7,836 nt of DNA from SW-9-67-25 sp964623735 (GTDB lineage Archaea; Halobacteriota; Halobacteria; Halobacteriales; Haloarculaceae), in the NCBI GenBank assembly GCA_964623735.1, contig CAZUVE010000130.1:1-7836 (forward strand), in the 5' to 3' direction. Below the pieces are notes generated by a model that saw only the letters and a program-made list of their open reading frames with translations, had not been told where the DNA came from and searched no databases. The position numbers were made by a program, and so were the translations under genes. Positions 1 to 5,916 of this stretch are shown piece after piece (within the stretch, counting starts at the first letter, position 1; each line of letters starts with the position of its first letter).

Positions 1-1286
1 GAGTTGCTCCCGGTCGCCTCGTAGAACGCCACCCGACCGTCGGCGCTCAAGCTATTTGCTTCCACGGCGAGCGCCACGGTGCCGCCCTGTGTGTCGACGC
101 TGTTGACGCCGCCGACGGTGAACCCCGAGAGGTCGCTGCTTGGGTCGATTCCACCGACCTTCGTCGGGTTCGTCGGGTCCGAAACGTCGAGTACGTCAGC
201 CTGTCCCGCGTCGGCGTTGATCACGAACACCCGCTCTGTGCCCGGGTCGTAGGAGGCAATCTCCGCGCCGCCCTCGTCGTAGATGCCCGACTCGTACCGG
301 CCGAGAAGGGAGAGCTGTTTTCCGAGCTGTCCGTCGTTGTGGCGACACTGCTCCGCGTAGAGGCCGATACTGAACGTCGCGGAGTCAGTCTGGACCTGGT
401 TCGCATGGTCGACCGGCAGCCACCAGATGAACGTGTAGCTGTGGACGGTTTCGCCGGCGAAACAGTTCCGTGCTCCCTCCGCGCCGCCCCCCGCTGGTGC
501 GGATGTGTCGCCCTCCAGGGGCATCGCCGGCCCGCCCCCGAGGAACTCCCGAAGGCTCATTTCTCCCGCAACCTCCAGTGTAGGATCGCCGTTGCTGTCG
601 TCGGCGTTGTCCGCTATGCTGTCGACAGCGTCCCCGGGGACCGCCGCGACCCGGACCGCGTCGAGCAGTTCGACGACCCCGTCTCGTTCGTCGGGATCCT
701 CCGCCTCCGGTTCTGTCACGCCGTTTTCGCTTGCGCTGTCCAGGCTACCGCGGAACCAGAGAAAGGCCGGGTTCGTGCAGGACTCGAACGCGAACCTGAG
801 GAGACCGAAATCGCCCGGCTTCACGTCGTCGAGGTCGACGAGCATGGCCTCGTCGGCGTCGTTGTCCCCGCTACACAGACTCCCGTCGACGTCGGCACCG
901 CCGTTGACCGTCTCCGCGACGGATCCCTCTGCGAACCCCGTGGCGTTATCGATCTCGAGTTCGATCGGCCGTGCGTCGGACTGGTTCGGTCCGGCCTCCA
1001 ACACGAGGTCGGGATCCTCGTTCTCGCCCGGCATACCGGCGTCGTCGGTCTCGCCCCGTCCGTCTGCGGCGGGCAGCCAGTCGACGTAGTGGCTCGTGGC
1101 CGCTATCTTGAGGTCGAGTTCACCTGCGACGAGACTGTTGTTCGTGAACGGTTCCTGGTCGCTGAAGAATGCACTCGTGCCGAGGCCCGCCCCAGCGGAC
1201 GCGGCCCCGATACTGCCGAGCGCAGCGAGTGTCTTCCGTCGCGAGAGAGTGATTCGGTTCGTGTTTTCGTCTGAGTGTCCGTTCAT
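1..1286 (-). CDS. Secreted SipW-cognate/TasA-like protein fused to a choice-of-anchor I domain (C-terminus off the window)
   Basis: The reading frame is open from ATG at 1286 to the window edge, giving 428 residues with no stop. Residues 15-18 are SRRK, followed by an Ala/Gly-rich hydrophobic stretch (20-39) ending GTSAFFSDQE (36-45). This is the signature of haloarchaeal SipW-cognate signal peptides, processed by a SipW-type signal peptidase; the RR pair is also Tat-like. Residues 46 to about 320 are the acidic extracellular module of this family, with four well-spaced cysteines and a closing segment around FIWWLPVDHANQVQTDSATF and AEQCRHN. From about residue 325 the sequence changes to LLGRYESGIYDEGGAEI, YDPGTERVFVINA and VLDVSDPTNPTKVGGID. 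I recognise this as the beginning of a choice-of-anchor I (LVIVD-like propeller) domain, most of which would lie outside the window. The likely location is the cell surface or outside the cell. No catalytic residues are visible. The joining of the two modules is the unusual part; both assignments are from remembered family patterns. Confidence 0.85.
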   Translation of the reverse strand, partial: MNGHSDENTNRITLSRRKTLAALGSIGAASAGAGLGTSAFFSDQEPFTNNSLVAGELDLKIAATSHYVDWLPAADGRGETDDAGMPGENEDPDLVLEAGPNQSDARPIELEIDNATGFAEGSVAETVNGGADVDGSLCSGDNDADEAMLVDLDDVKPGDFGLLRFAFESCTNPAFLWFRGSLDSASENGVTEPEAEDPDERDGVVELLDAVRVAAVPGDAVDSIADNADDSNGDPTLEVAGEMSLREFLGGGPAMPLEGDTSAPAGGGAEGARNCFAGETVHSYTFIWWLPVDHANQVQTDSATFSIGLYAEQCRHNDGQLGKQLSLLGRYESGIYDEGGAEIASYDPGTERVFVINADAGQADVLDVSDPTNPTKVGGIDPSSDLSGFTVGGVNSVDTQGGTVALAVEANSLSADGRVAFYEATGSN

Positions 1287-1334
1287 GTAGGGTGCCTCAC
1301 TTCGTTGCCGCGAAGCGTACCGCGGTCGGGCCGG

Positions 1335-1344
1335 AATACATAAA
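1335..1344 (-). promoter_or_regulatory. Probable TATA box for the SipW-cognate gene
   Basis: Read on the minus strand this is TTTATGTATT, the most TATA-like stretch upstream of the ATG at 1286. A start site about 26 nt downstream would fall near 1315 and leave a leader of about 30 nt. That leader contains GTGAGG roughly 10 nt before the ATG, a reasonable partial Shine-Dalgarno match to the halobacterial 16S 3' end. Placement is by eye only. Confidence 0.45.
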
Positions 1345-1589
1345 GATAACCGCACGTTGAGGAGATGTAACGACATATTAGTTTATCCTCAGTGAAAGTT
1401 TGAGAGATTTTTCCGCGAAAAATGCGGTATTAGGGCCTATTAGTCGGCTTTAGGAATACCCTGCCATACGTTGCCAAACGTACGTATTCTATGTCTTATT
1501 TCTTATATTTTTGCCAGGCAGTCTGATATGTTCACAACGGCACCTCACGAGGTGAAGGACGGCCGCTGAGGCAGGGTCCCGGATTATCG
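1345..1589. other. AT-rich spacer with small repeats, no gene seen
   Basis: No coding sequence is supported here. The stretch is much more AT-rich than its flanks. It holds three copies of TATTAG (1376-1381, 1428-1433, 1438-1443), the last two 10 bp apart. A CCGC/GCGG stem lies at 1413-1427. Two nested inverted repeats are present: GAATAC 1454-1459 with GTATTC 1484-1489, and ATACGT 1466-1471 with ACGTAT 1482-1487. These look like protein-binding sites or remnants of an older control region rather than RNA genes; function is unknown. Confidence 0.5.
1502..1510 (+). promoter_or_regulatory. Possible TATA box of the decayed FG-GAP gene
   Basis: CTTATATTT lies on the plus strand about 22 nt before an ATG at 1528. 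That ATG opens only a 13-codon frame ending at 1569, out of frame with the FG-GAP remnant that follows. It may be the surviving promoter and start of the broken downstream gene. The evidence is position and composition only. Confidence 0.3.
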
Positions 1590-1945
1590 GTGGCAGGTGT
1601 GCGGGCGAACACGACCGGTGTCGCTGGCAGCCGCGTCGCGACGGGGGCTGACCGAGTCGCTGTGTTCGGACCCTCGGGCAACCCACAGATATTCGGCTGC
1701 GAGGACGTCGTGCTTGCCGGCGACACGGCGATCGTCAGCGCCCACGACGCCGCATACGTCTACGAGCGGTCAGAAAGCGAATGCCCAGACACGGAGACGA
1801 CACAACTGGCCACCGGCGACGGCCTGCCCGCCGACGGGCTATTGACCGCAATACGCTGCTTGTCCGGGCACCCGCAGTCGTCGGCGCACAGGAGGGCGAC
1901 AGTGCCGAGGACGAGGCCGGCGTCGTATACGTGTCCGGATCCTGA
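1590..1945 (+). pseudogene. Decayed FG-GAP repeat (beta-propeller) protein gene
   Basis: The first frame (open from 1527, shown from GTG 1590) reads DRVAVFGPSGNPQIFG, VVLAGDTAIVSAHDAAYVYE and TTQLATGDGLPADG. This resembles the haloarchaeal FG-GAP repeat pattern, roughly FG-x-S-V-A-x-D-G-D-T-A-x-V-G-A ... A-Y-V-[YF]-E-R-S. The homology then jumps to another frame at about 1838-1844 and continues as DRNTLLVRAPAVVGAQEGDS and EDEAGVVYVSGS, ending at TGA 1943-1945. An intact repeat would have FG-x-S-V-A-I between the two parts, so a small deletion plus frameshift is the simplest reading. There is no start with a signal peptide and no earlier repeats, so the gene is also truncated at its 5' end. 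Only about two or three repeat units remain, whereas full members are several hundred residues and secreted. The remnant is convergent with the oxidoreductase gene, 74 bp away. The source gene and cause of decay are unknown. Confidence 0.65.
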
Positions 1946-2019
1946 CCGGCGGCCAACTCCACGACCCAGGTCGCACGGTCGATCCGGGTCGGACCGGGAC
2001 TCAGTTACAGCAATCACTA

Positions 2020-2730
2020 TCAGTCGTCCGCGACGACGCTATCCTCCCATCCCTCGCTGTGAATCCGCTCGTCGGGTGCTCCGAGAGCCGTCAGGCCCTC
2101 TTTCGTCTGGACAACCATCGGAGGGACCCCGCACACGTAGAAGTCCCGTTCGGCGAACTCGCCGAACAGGTCCTCCAGGTGTTCCTGTACGTATCCGATC
2201 CGGCCGGTCCATTCCCAGTTGGGGTCCGAGAGAACGAACGTCAGGTCGAGATTGGGATTGTTCGCCGCCAGTTCGTTGAGTGTTTCTCTGTGGATGATCG
2301 TTTCTTCTCGCTTTTCGCCGAGAACGACGTGCGCGTGGCCAGACCCGTCGCGTATGTACTGCCGGAGCATCGCCATCATCGGAGTGAGTCCCGTGCCGGA
2401 CGCGAGAAACGCCACGTCCCGGTTCGGATCGACGAGCGACAGCGCCCCTTCGATGGGGCCGATCCGAACCGTGTCACCCGGTCGCTTCTGGTGCATGTAC
2501 GCCGAGGCAAGTCCGTCGTCGTAGCGTTTGATTGTCAGGGCCAGTTCGTCGCTGCCGGGACAGTTCGTCGGTGTGTACGGCCGGACGACCTGTTCGTTGC
2601 CGGATTCGAACCGGATTGTCGTGTGCTGCCCCGGTTCGTAGTCGAACTCGTGGCCGGGTACCCGCAGGCGGAATCCTTTCACTCGAGGTGTGATCTGATA
2701 CGTGTCAACGACTGTTGCTTCGTGTGTCAT
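2020..2730 (-). CDS. Ferredoxin-NADP reductase-like FAD/NAD(P)H oxidoreductase
   Basis: A 236-residue cytosolic flavoprotein of the ferredoxin-NADP reductase superfamily. Residues 1-95 form the FAD-binding barrel, with RPYTP at 50-54 (the R-x-Y-[ST] flavin motif) and PGD at 84-86. Residues 105-236 form the NAD(P) domain, with SGTGLTPM at 111-118 and YVCGVPPMV at 198-206 (the C-G-x-P-x-M motif). No 2Fe-2S cysteine cluster, haem or molybdopterin domain is attached, so it needs a separate partner, such as a ferredoxin or another electron carrier. I chose the ATG at 2730 because homology begins right after it (MTHEATVVDTYQITPRVKGF). An in-frame GTG at 2796 would add 22 residues that do not look like the family. 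No strong TATA box is seen; the minus-strand AACTATCC (2775-2782) is a weak candidate. It is transcribed away from the photolyase gene, but a functional link to it is not shown. The natural substrate is unknown. Confidence 0.85.
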   Translation of the reverse strand: MTHEATVVDTYQITPRVKGFRLRVPGHEFDYEPGQHTTIRFESGNEQVVRPYTPTNCPGSDELALTIKRYDDGLASAYMHQKRPGDTVRIGPIEGALSLVDPNRDVAFLASGTGLTPMMAMLRQYIRDGSGHAHVVLGEKREETIIHRETLNELAANNPNLDLTFVLSDPNWEWTGRIGYVQEHLEDLFGEFAERDFYVCGVPPMVVQTKEGLTALGAPDERIHSEGWEDSVVADD

Positions 2731-3115
2731 GGTGGTGAGGTTGTCGGATGGCAGGTCCTGTCGTAGGTTGTACAGGATAGTTAGGCATGGATACACCGGT
2801 CGACAGAATCGCTGATAGATGTTCGCCGGGTCGTGACGCGGCGAATGGTGTCAGCCGTTCTGTCGACCAGTGTAGTACCGCCGCGACGAGTGAGCGTCGA
2901 GAGCGGGTTCACATGTCTTCCTGGTGTTTTCTGTACGGGACTGACAGGCATAAGCAACGTGATGTCTCGTACTGCCGGCGATACCAGCACGGTAGTTGTC
3001 ACATTCGGGCGTTCGCTCGCCTAAATGGCTGCCCTCCGGTTCGTGTCGATGCTGTCGGCTCTGCGCGTGAGTAGTGTCGGCACCCGGGGTGTCGAATATC
3101 TTCACGAAATGATAC
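2731..3115. other. Intergenic region without a supported gene
   Basis: Several frames stay open here, as expected in GC-rich DNA, but none gives a protein with haloarchaeal acidic composition or a recognisable motif. The translations are rich in Arg, Ser, Thr and Cys. I see no tRNA-like cloverleaf. The region may hold an untranslated leader of the oxidoreductase gene and eroded sequence. It is compositionally less regular than the core genes to its right. Confidence 0.4.
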
Positions 3116-3193
3116 AGGGATGTTCGAAAGCGTTTATTAGGTCGACCGCATGCCTTCTTGCGGTCGATCCTGTAATGACTTTCGAACATCCCT
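3116..3193. repeat. 78-bp hairpin element with 15-bp perfect terminal inverted repeats (MITE-like)
   Basis: The left arm AGGGATGTTCGAAAG (3116-3130) is the exact reverse complement of the right arm CTTTCGAACATCCCT (3179-3193). Inside them a second perfect 9-bp stem pairs TCGACCGCA (3142-3150) with TGCGGTCGA (3159-3167) around an 8-nt loop. The stretches between also pair with small bulges (3134-3141 with 3169-3178), so almost the entire 78 nt can fold into one stem. Precise outer arms plus a palindromic core fit a miniature inverted-repeat transposable element or IS-end remnant. A short ATA triplet lies near both sides (3112-3114 and 3194-3196), one base displaced on the left, so a target duplication is not established. 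A structured RNA or a protein-binding palindrome are alternatives. No transposase is nearby. Confidence 0.6.
3125..3139 (+). promoter_or_regulatory. BRE/TATA-like motif carried inside the hairpin element
   Basis: CGAAA (3125-3129) followed after three bases by TTTATTA (3133-3139) resembles the haloarchaeal BRE-TATA arrangement on the plus strand. A start site would be expected near 3160-3165, inside the element and about 230 nt before the photolyase ATG. The element could therefore supply an extra outward promoter. No transcript evidence is available and the CGAAA is also part of the terminal repeat, so the match may be coincidental. Confidence 0.35.
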
Positions 3194-3363
3194 ATAGCAC
3201 TGGTCGACACGACAGGGACGGCCACGGGGATCGTGGCAGTGGACACGACAGCACCCGTCGGGGTGGCAATCCCGGCCGCGGGTACCGGTCCTGTCGGCGT
3301 CGTGGCCGTGCTGGGAGTGGAATGTGTGTCGCGTCCCGGCGAGGACGCCGTGTTTTGCCACCG
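3194..3363. other. Intergenic region with an imperfect 13-bp direct repeat
   Basis: GTCGACACGACAG (3203-3215) recurs as GTGGACACGACAG (3239-3251), exactly 36 bp apart. One plus-strand frame reads Val/Thr/Gly/Ala-rich (VDTT repeated at a 12-residue interval), but it continues into the photolyase gene in the wrong frame and has no start or family resemblance. I do not call a gene here. It may be remnant coding DNA of low complexity. Confidence 0.35.
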
Positions 3364-3371
3364 CCTATACG
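3364..3371 (+). promoter_or_regulatory. TATA box of the photolyase gene
   Basis: CCTATACG places TATA at 3366-3369, that is -27 to -24 relative to the A of the ATG at 3393. This is the spacing expected for a leaderless haloarchaeal transcript starting at or next to the start codon, and it supports the choice of that ATG over the in-frame ATG at 3324. Confidence 0.6.
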
Positions 3372-3392
3372 AGTCGAGCACATACCCGCGGT

Positions 3393-4970
3393 ATGTACCA
3401 ACCGATCGTGGGCGACCCGCCTGCGTACACGCTGAACGACGGAGACGTGAGTTGGGTGCTCGGCACACAGTTGACAACGGAGTCGGGTCCGGTGGCCCGT
3501 ACCCCGGAGGGGGGGCGTGTGCTCATGATCGAGGCACACGGCTTCGCGGACCGGATGCCGTACCACCACCACAAGCTCACGCTCGTCTTCGCGGCGATGC
3601 GCGCGTTCCGCGACCGACTCCAGGAGGAGGGGTACGACGTGACCTACGTCGTCGCGGAGAGTTTCGGCGAGGGGCTGGCGGAGTTCTTCGCCGACCACCC
3701 CGACGCGACGCTCGTCACGATGCGGTCGCCGAGCTACGGATCGGAACGGCGGTTCCGCGAACTGGTCGCCGGGGCCGACGGGGACGTCCGGTTCGTCGAC
3801 AACGAGTTGTTCGTCAGTACCCGGCAGGCGTTCGACGAGTGGGCGAACGCCGACCCGGACGACGAGACCGAGGCGTTCAGACACGAGCAGTTCTACCGCT
3901 GGATGCGCCGCGAGAGCGACGTCCTGATGGTCGACGGGAACCCGGTCGGCGGCGAGTGGAACTACGACGACGACAACCGGGAGTTCCCGCCGCCGGACTG
4001 GGAGTCGCCGCCTGTCGTCGCCCACGAGTACGGCGACCGCACCCGGGAGACGGCGTCGTGGGTCGCCGAGCGGTTCGACACGTGGGGGAGCACCGACATG
4101 GACGAGTTCCCCTGGCCGGTGACGCGGGAACAGGCCCGCCGGCAACTCGACCACTTTCTCGACGAGCGACTCCCCGAGTTCGGCCCGTACCAGGACGCGA
4201 TGCGCAGCGACGACTGGGCGATGTCCCACGCGCTGCTCGGGGCCGCGGTCAACCTCGGCCTGCTCCACCCCGTCGAGGTGATCGAGGAGATAGAGGCCGC
4301 CCACGAGAGCCGGGATCTGCCGCTCAACTCCGTCGAGGGGGTCGTCCGACAGCTCCTGGGGTGGCGCGAGTTCATGCGCCACGTCTACAGACACGCCATG
4401 CCGGAACTGGCGACGGCCAACCAGCTCGACGCGACACACGACCTCCCGGACCTGTACTGGACGGGCGAGACCGACATGAACTGTCTCTCGGAGACCGTGG
4501 CCGACGTCCACGAACGGGGCTACTCACACCACATCCAGCGGCTGATGGTCCTTGCCAACTTCGCGACGCTGTGGGGTGTCGAACCGGGCGAACTCAACGA
4601 CTGGTTCCACGCCACCTACGTCGACGCCTACCACTGGGTGACGACGCCGAACGTCGTCGAGATGGGCCAGTACGGCCACGGCGTCTTCGCGACGAAACCC
4701 TACGTCTCCTCCGGGAGCTACGTCGACCGGATGTCCGACTACTGTGGGGACTGCCACTACTACAAGACCAAAGACACCGGCGAGCGGGCCTGCCCGTTCA
4801 ACGCCCTCTACTGGGACTTCCTCGACCGCAACGAGGACCGACTCCGGTCGAACCACCGGATGGGACTGATGTACAGCCACGTCGACAACAAACAGGAGTC
4901 AAACGAGATGGAGGCGATCCGTCAGCGTGTCGCCGACCTCCGCGAGATGGCTGCCACGGGCGACCTCTGA
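3393..4970 (+). CDS. FeS-type (6-4) photolyase / cryptochrome family protein
   Basis: A 525-residue member of the prokaryotic FeS-BCP/CryPro branch of the photolyase-cryptochrome superfamily, whose studied members repair UV-induced (6-4) photoproducts by light-driven electron transfer from FAD. The N-terminal Rossmann antenna domain begins VSWVLGTQLT and continues with RVLMIEAHGFADRMPYHHHK. The helical FAD domain follows. The four Fe-S cysteines are Cys364 (DMNC), Cys451 and Cys454 (YCGDC) and Cys467 (RACPF). Their spacings of 87, 3 and 13 closely match the bacterial PhrB set as I recall it (350, 438, 441, 454). The catalytic His pair is His379-His380 in SHHIQR, 15 residues after the first cysteine as in PhrB. 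Length is normal for the family and nothing essential is missing. The start at 3393 is favoured by the TATA box 24-27 nt upstream; an in-frame ATG at 3324 would add 23 Arg/Cys-containing residues. The gene lies next to a hairpin element and is not in an operon. Repair rather than signalling is inferred from the conserved residues. Confidence 0.93.
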   Translation: MYQPIVGDPPAYTLNDGDVSWVLGTQLTTESGPVARTPEGGRVLMIEAHGFADRMPYHHHKLTLVFAAMRAFRDRLQEEGYDVTYVVAESFGEGLAEFFADHPDATLVTMRSPSYGSERRFRELVAGADGDVRFVDNELFVSTRQAFDEWANADPDDETEAFRHEQFYRWMRRESDVLMVDGNPVGGEWNYDDDNREFPPPDWESPPVVAHEYGDRTRETASWVAERFDTWGSTDMDEFPWPVTREQARRQLDHFLDERLPEFGPYQDAMRSDDWAMSHALLGAAVNLGLLHPVEVIEEIEAAHESRDLPLNSVEGVVRQLLGWREFMRHVYRHAMPELATANQLDATHDLPDLYWTGETDMNCLSETVADVHERGYSHHIQRLMVLANFATLWGVEPGELNDWFHATYVDAYHWVTTPNVVEMGQYGHGVFATKPYVSSGSYVDRMSDYCGDCHYYKTKDTGERACPFNALYWDFLDRNEDRLRSNHRMGLMYSHVDNKQESNEMEAIRQRVADLREMAATGDL

Positions 4971-5061
4971 CCGGGGGAAACATCGACCCCGGCGTGGCGG
5001 ACACGTCCCGTCTCCCGACGGCTTTCGGGCCACTTTTGTCCCTCGGTCCACGCGTCCCGGT

Positions 5062-5253
5062 ATGAATCCGACGGCGGTACTGCACATCGCGGCCGCTGCA
5101 CTGGTCGGGGCGGGGATATTCCTGTCCGGCAGACTCCTCACCGTCGGCCTCCTCGGATCGGGGGCGCTCCTGTTCGTCGCAGGCGTCGTCGTCGCGCGAC
5201 GAGACGACTCCACGGGGCATCGAGATCACACGCAGGAAGAGAGCCGGCAGTAG
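5062..5253 (+). CDS. Small two-helix membrane protein, function unknown
   Basis: A 63-residue protein starting at ATG 5062. Residues 5-22 and 25-46 are two hydrophobic helices separated by a short SGR turn. The second ends in VARRDD, and a charged, hydrophilic tail (DDSTGHRDHTQEESRQ) follows. The positive residues after the second helix suggest a cytoplasmic tail, with both ends inside. Such tiny membrane proteins are common and poorly characterised in haloarchaea; I do not recognise the family. The gene begins 91 bp after the photolyase stop, too far for coupling, and has only a weak T-rich patch (CTTTTGT, about 5032-5038) at TATA distance. It is convergent with the next gene, with 9 bp between stops. 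The evidence for coding is its clean hydrophobic pattern, GC-rich third positions and fit between neighbours. Confidence 0.7.
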   Translation: MNPTAVLHIAAAALVGAGIFLSGRLLTVGLLGSGALLFVAGVVVARRDDSTGHRDHTQEESRQ

Positions 5254-5262
5254 GGGCCGACC

Positions 5263-5634
5263 CTACCACAGCAGGCTGGCATTGAGCAGCGTCGTCGCCG
5301 TCCCCGCCAGTACCAGCGTGACCGGCGGCAGGTAGAACATGAACCGATCGTCGTCCGTGCTTCCCCAGAGACTGAGTGCGAGACAGGCGCCAATCGCGAG
5401 GAACTTCAGCCCGACCAGGCCGCCGGCGCCGAAGGCGTCGATGGCCGCGCCCATGATGGGGTTAGCCTCGCCGTGCACCGGACTCGCCCAGACCAGCATG
5501 GCCGTCGTGACGCCGTCGCCCACGCCGTAGGTCGCAAGCGCGAGCGCCCACACTCTGAGGGCCGGCTCCGTCGGCACAGTGATCTCCGCAACTGAAGGCC
5601 AGGTCGCGTCGGCAGTCGACGTACGTACGCTCAT
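5263..5634 (-). CDS. DUF5658-like small integral membrane protein
   Basis: A 123-residue membrane protein with three to four hydrophobic helices (about 28-50, 60-70 merging into 72-90, and 98-120). It carries the pattern I associate with DUF5658 and related haloarchaeal proteins: GDGVTT at 39-44, then HGEANPI at 54-60 (conserved E-x-N-P) and a Lys at 77 in the next helix (GLKFLAI). Polar and charged residues inside helices suggest a role beyond anchoring, but no activity is known for this family. The start at ATG 5634 is supported by a TATA box 24-29 nt upstream, giving a leaderless message. The first 25 residues are polar and probably cytoplasmic. The neighbouring small membrane gene points towards it, and nothing ties it to a pathway. 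Confidence 0.82.
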   Translation of the reverse strand: MSVRTSTADATWPSVAEITVPTEPALRVWALALATYGVGDGVTTAMLVWASPVHGEANPIMGAAIDAFGAGGLVGLKFLAIGACLALSLWGSTDDDRFMFYLPPVTLVLAGTATTLLNASLLW

Positions 5635-5657
5635 ACGACAGGATAGGCCGGTTGGTC

Positions 5658-5663
5658 GTATAG
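5658..5663 (-). promoter_or_regulatory. TATA box of the DUF5658-like gene
   Basis: On the minus strand this reads CTATAC within CCGAACTATACGACC, 24-29 nt before the ATG at 5634. The CCGAA just upstream resembles a BRE. Position and sequence both fit a leaderless haloarchaeal promoter, one of the clearest in the window. Confidence 0.65.
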
Positions 5664-5854
5664 TTCGGGCTGACGTGTTTCAGGCTCTGAAGCCCTCGGA
5701 TCGGTGTGTAGCAGGGTTCGACGCCGAGTGCGCCGTCGCGCGCGCTGTCGACGGCCAGCCAGTGCCCGGGTTCGGCTGTTCGGACTGTGACTGTCCGACC
5801 CACCTCCAGTACTCGCCGCGGCGCGCGCCGCTCGCGGCCGCGGTCGCCGGCACA

Positions 5855-5871
5855 CACCTGTCTGCCAGGTG
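5855..5871 (+). promoter_or_regulatory. Inverted repeat upstream of thiM, candidate operator
   Basis: CACCTG (5855-5860) and CAGGTG (5866-5871) are perfect reverse complements with a 5-nt spacer, 46 nt before the GTG start of thiM. The rest of the 282-bp spacer (5635-5916) has no supported gene; it also contains a GC-only 14-bp palindrome at 5818-5831. Haloarchaeal thiamine genes are known to be controlled by the repressor ThiR, but I cannot confirm that this repeat matches its site. I do not recognise a TPP riboswitch. Confidence 0.35.
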
Positions 5872-5916
5872 AACTACCGCCACCCGTAAGCCGCTCCGCG
5901 GTCAACCGCTGACACC

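Noticed and set aside
339..1274. Long plus-strand frame opposite the SipW-cognate gene
   Set aside because: It is antisense to a clearly recognisable gene, its translation is Arg/Val-rich without motifs, and long antisense frames are expected in GC-rich haloarchaeal DNA.
2851..3477. Minus-strand frame covering the hairpin and the start of the photolyase gene, Thr/Pro/Ala-rich in part
   Set aside because: It starts inside the photolyase gene, is basic rather than acidic, includes the inverted-repeat arms as coding sequence, and shows no recognisable domain or promoter.
3192..4511. Very long minus-strand frame (439 codons) across the photolyase gene
   Set aside because: It mirrors photolyase codon bias; the sequence is Arg/Val/Leu repetitive with no family features, while the sense strand has all photolyase residues.
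2020..4970. Oxidoreductase and photolyase as a divergent functional pair (flavin reduction for repair)
   Set aside because: Their starts are more than 600 bp apart with an element in between and no shared promoter; photolyases can be photoreduced internally, so nothing in the sequence supports the pairing.
5680..5905. Possible extra small gene on the minus strand between the DUF5658-like gene and thiM
   Set aside because: All frames are Arg-rich or run into the DUF5658-like gene out of frame; no start, promoter or motif supports any of them.
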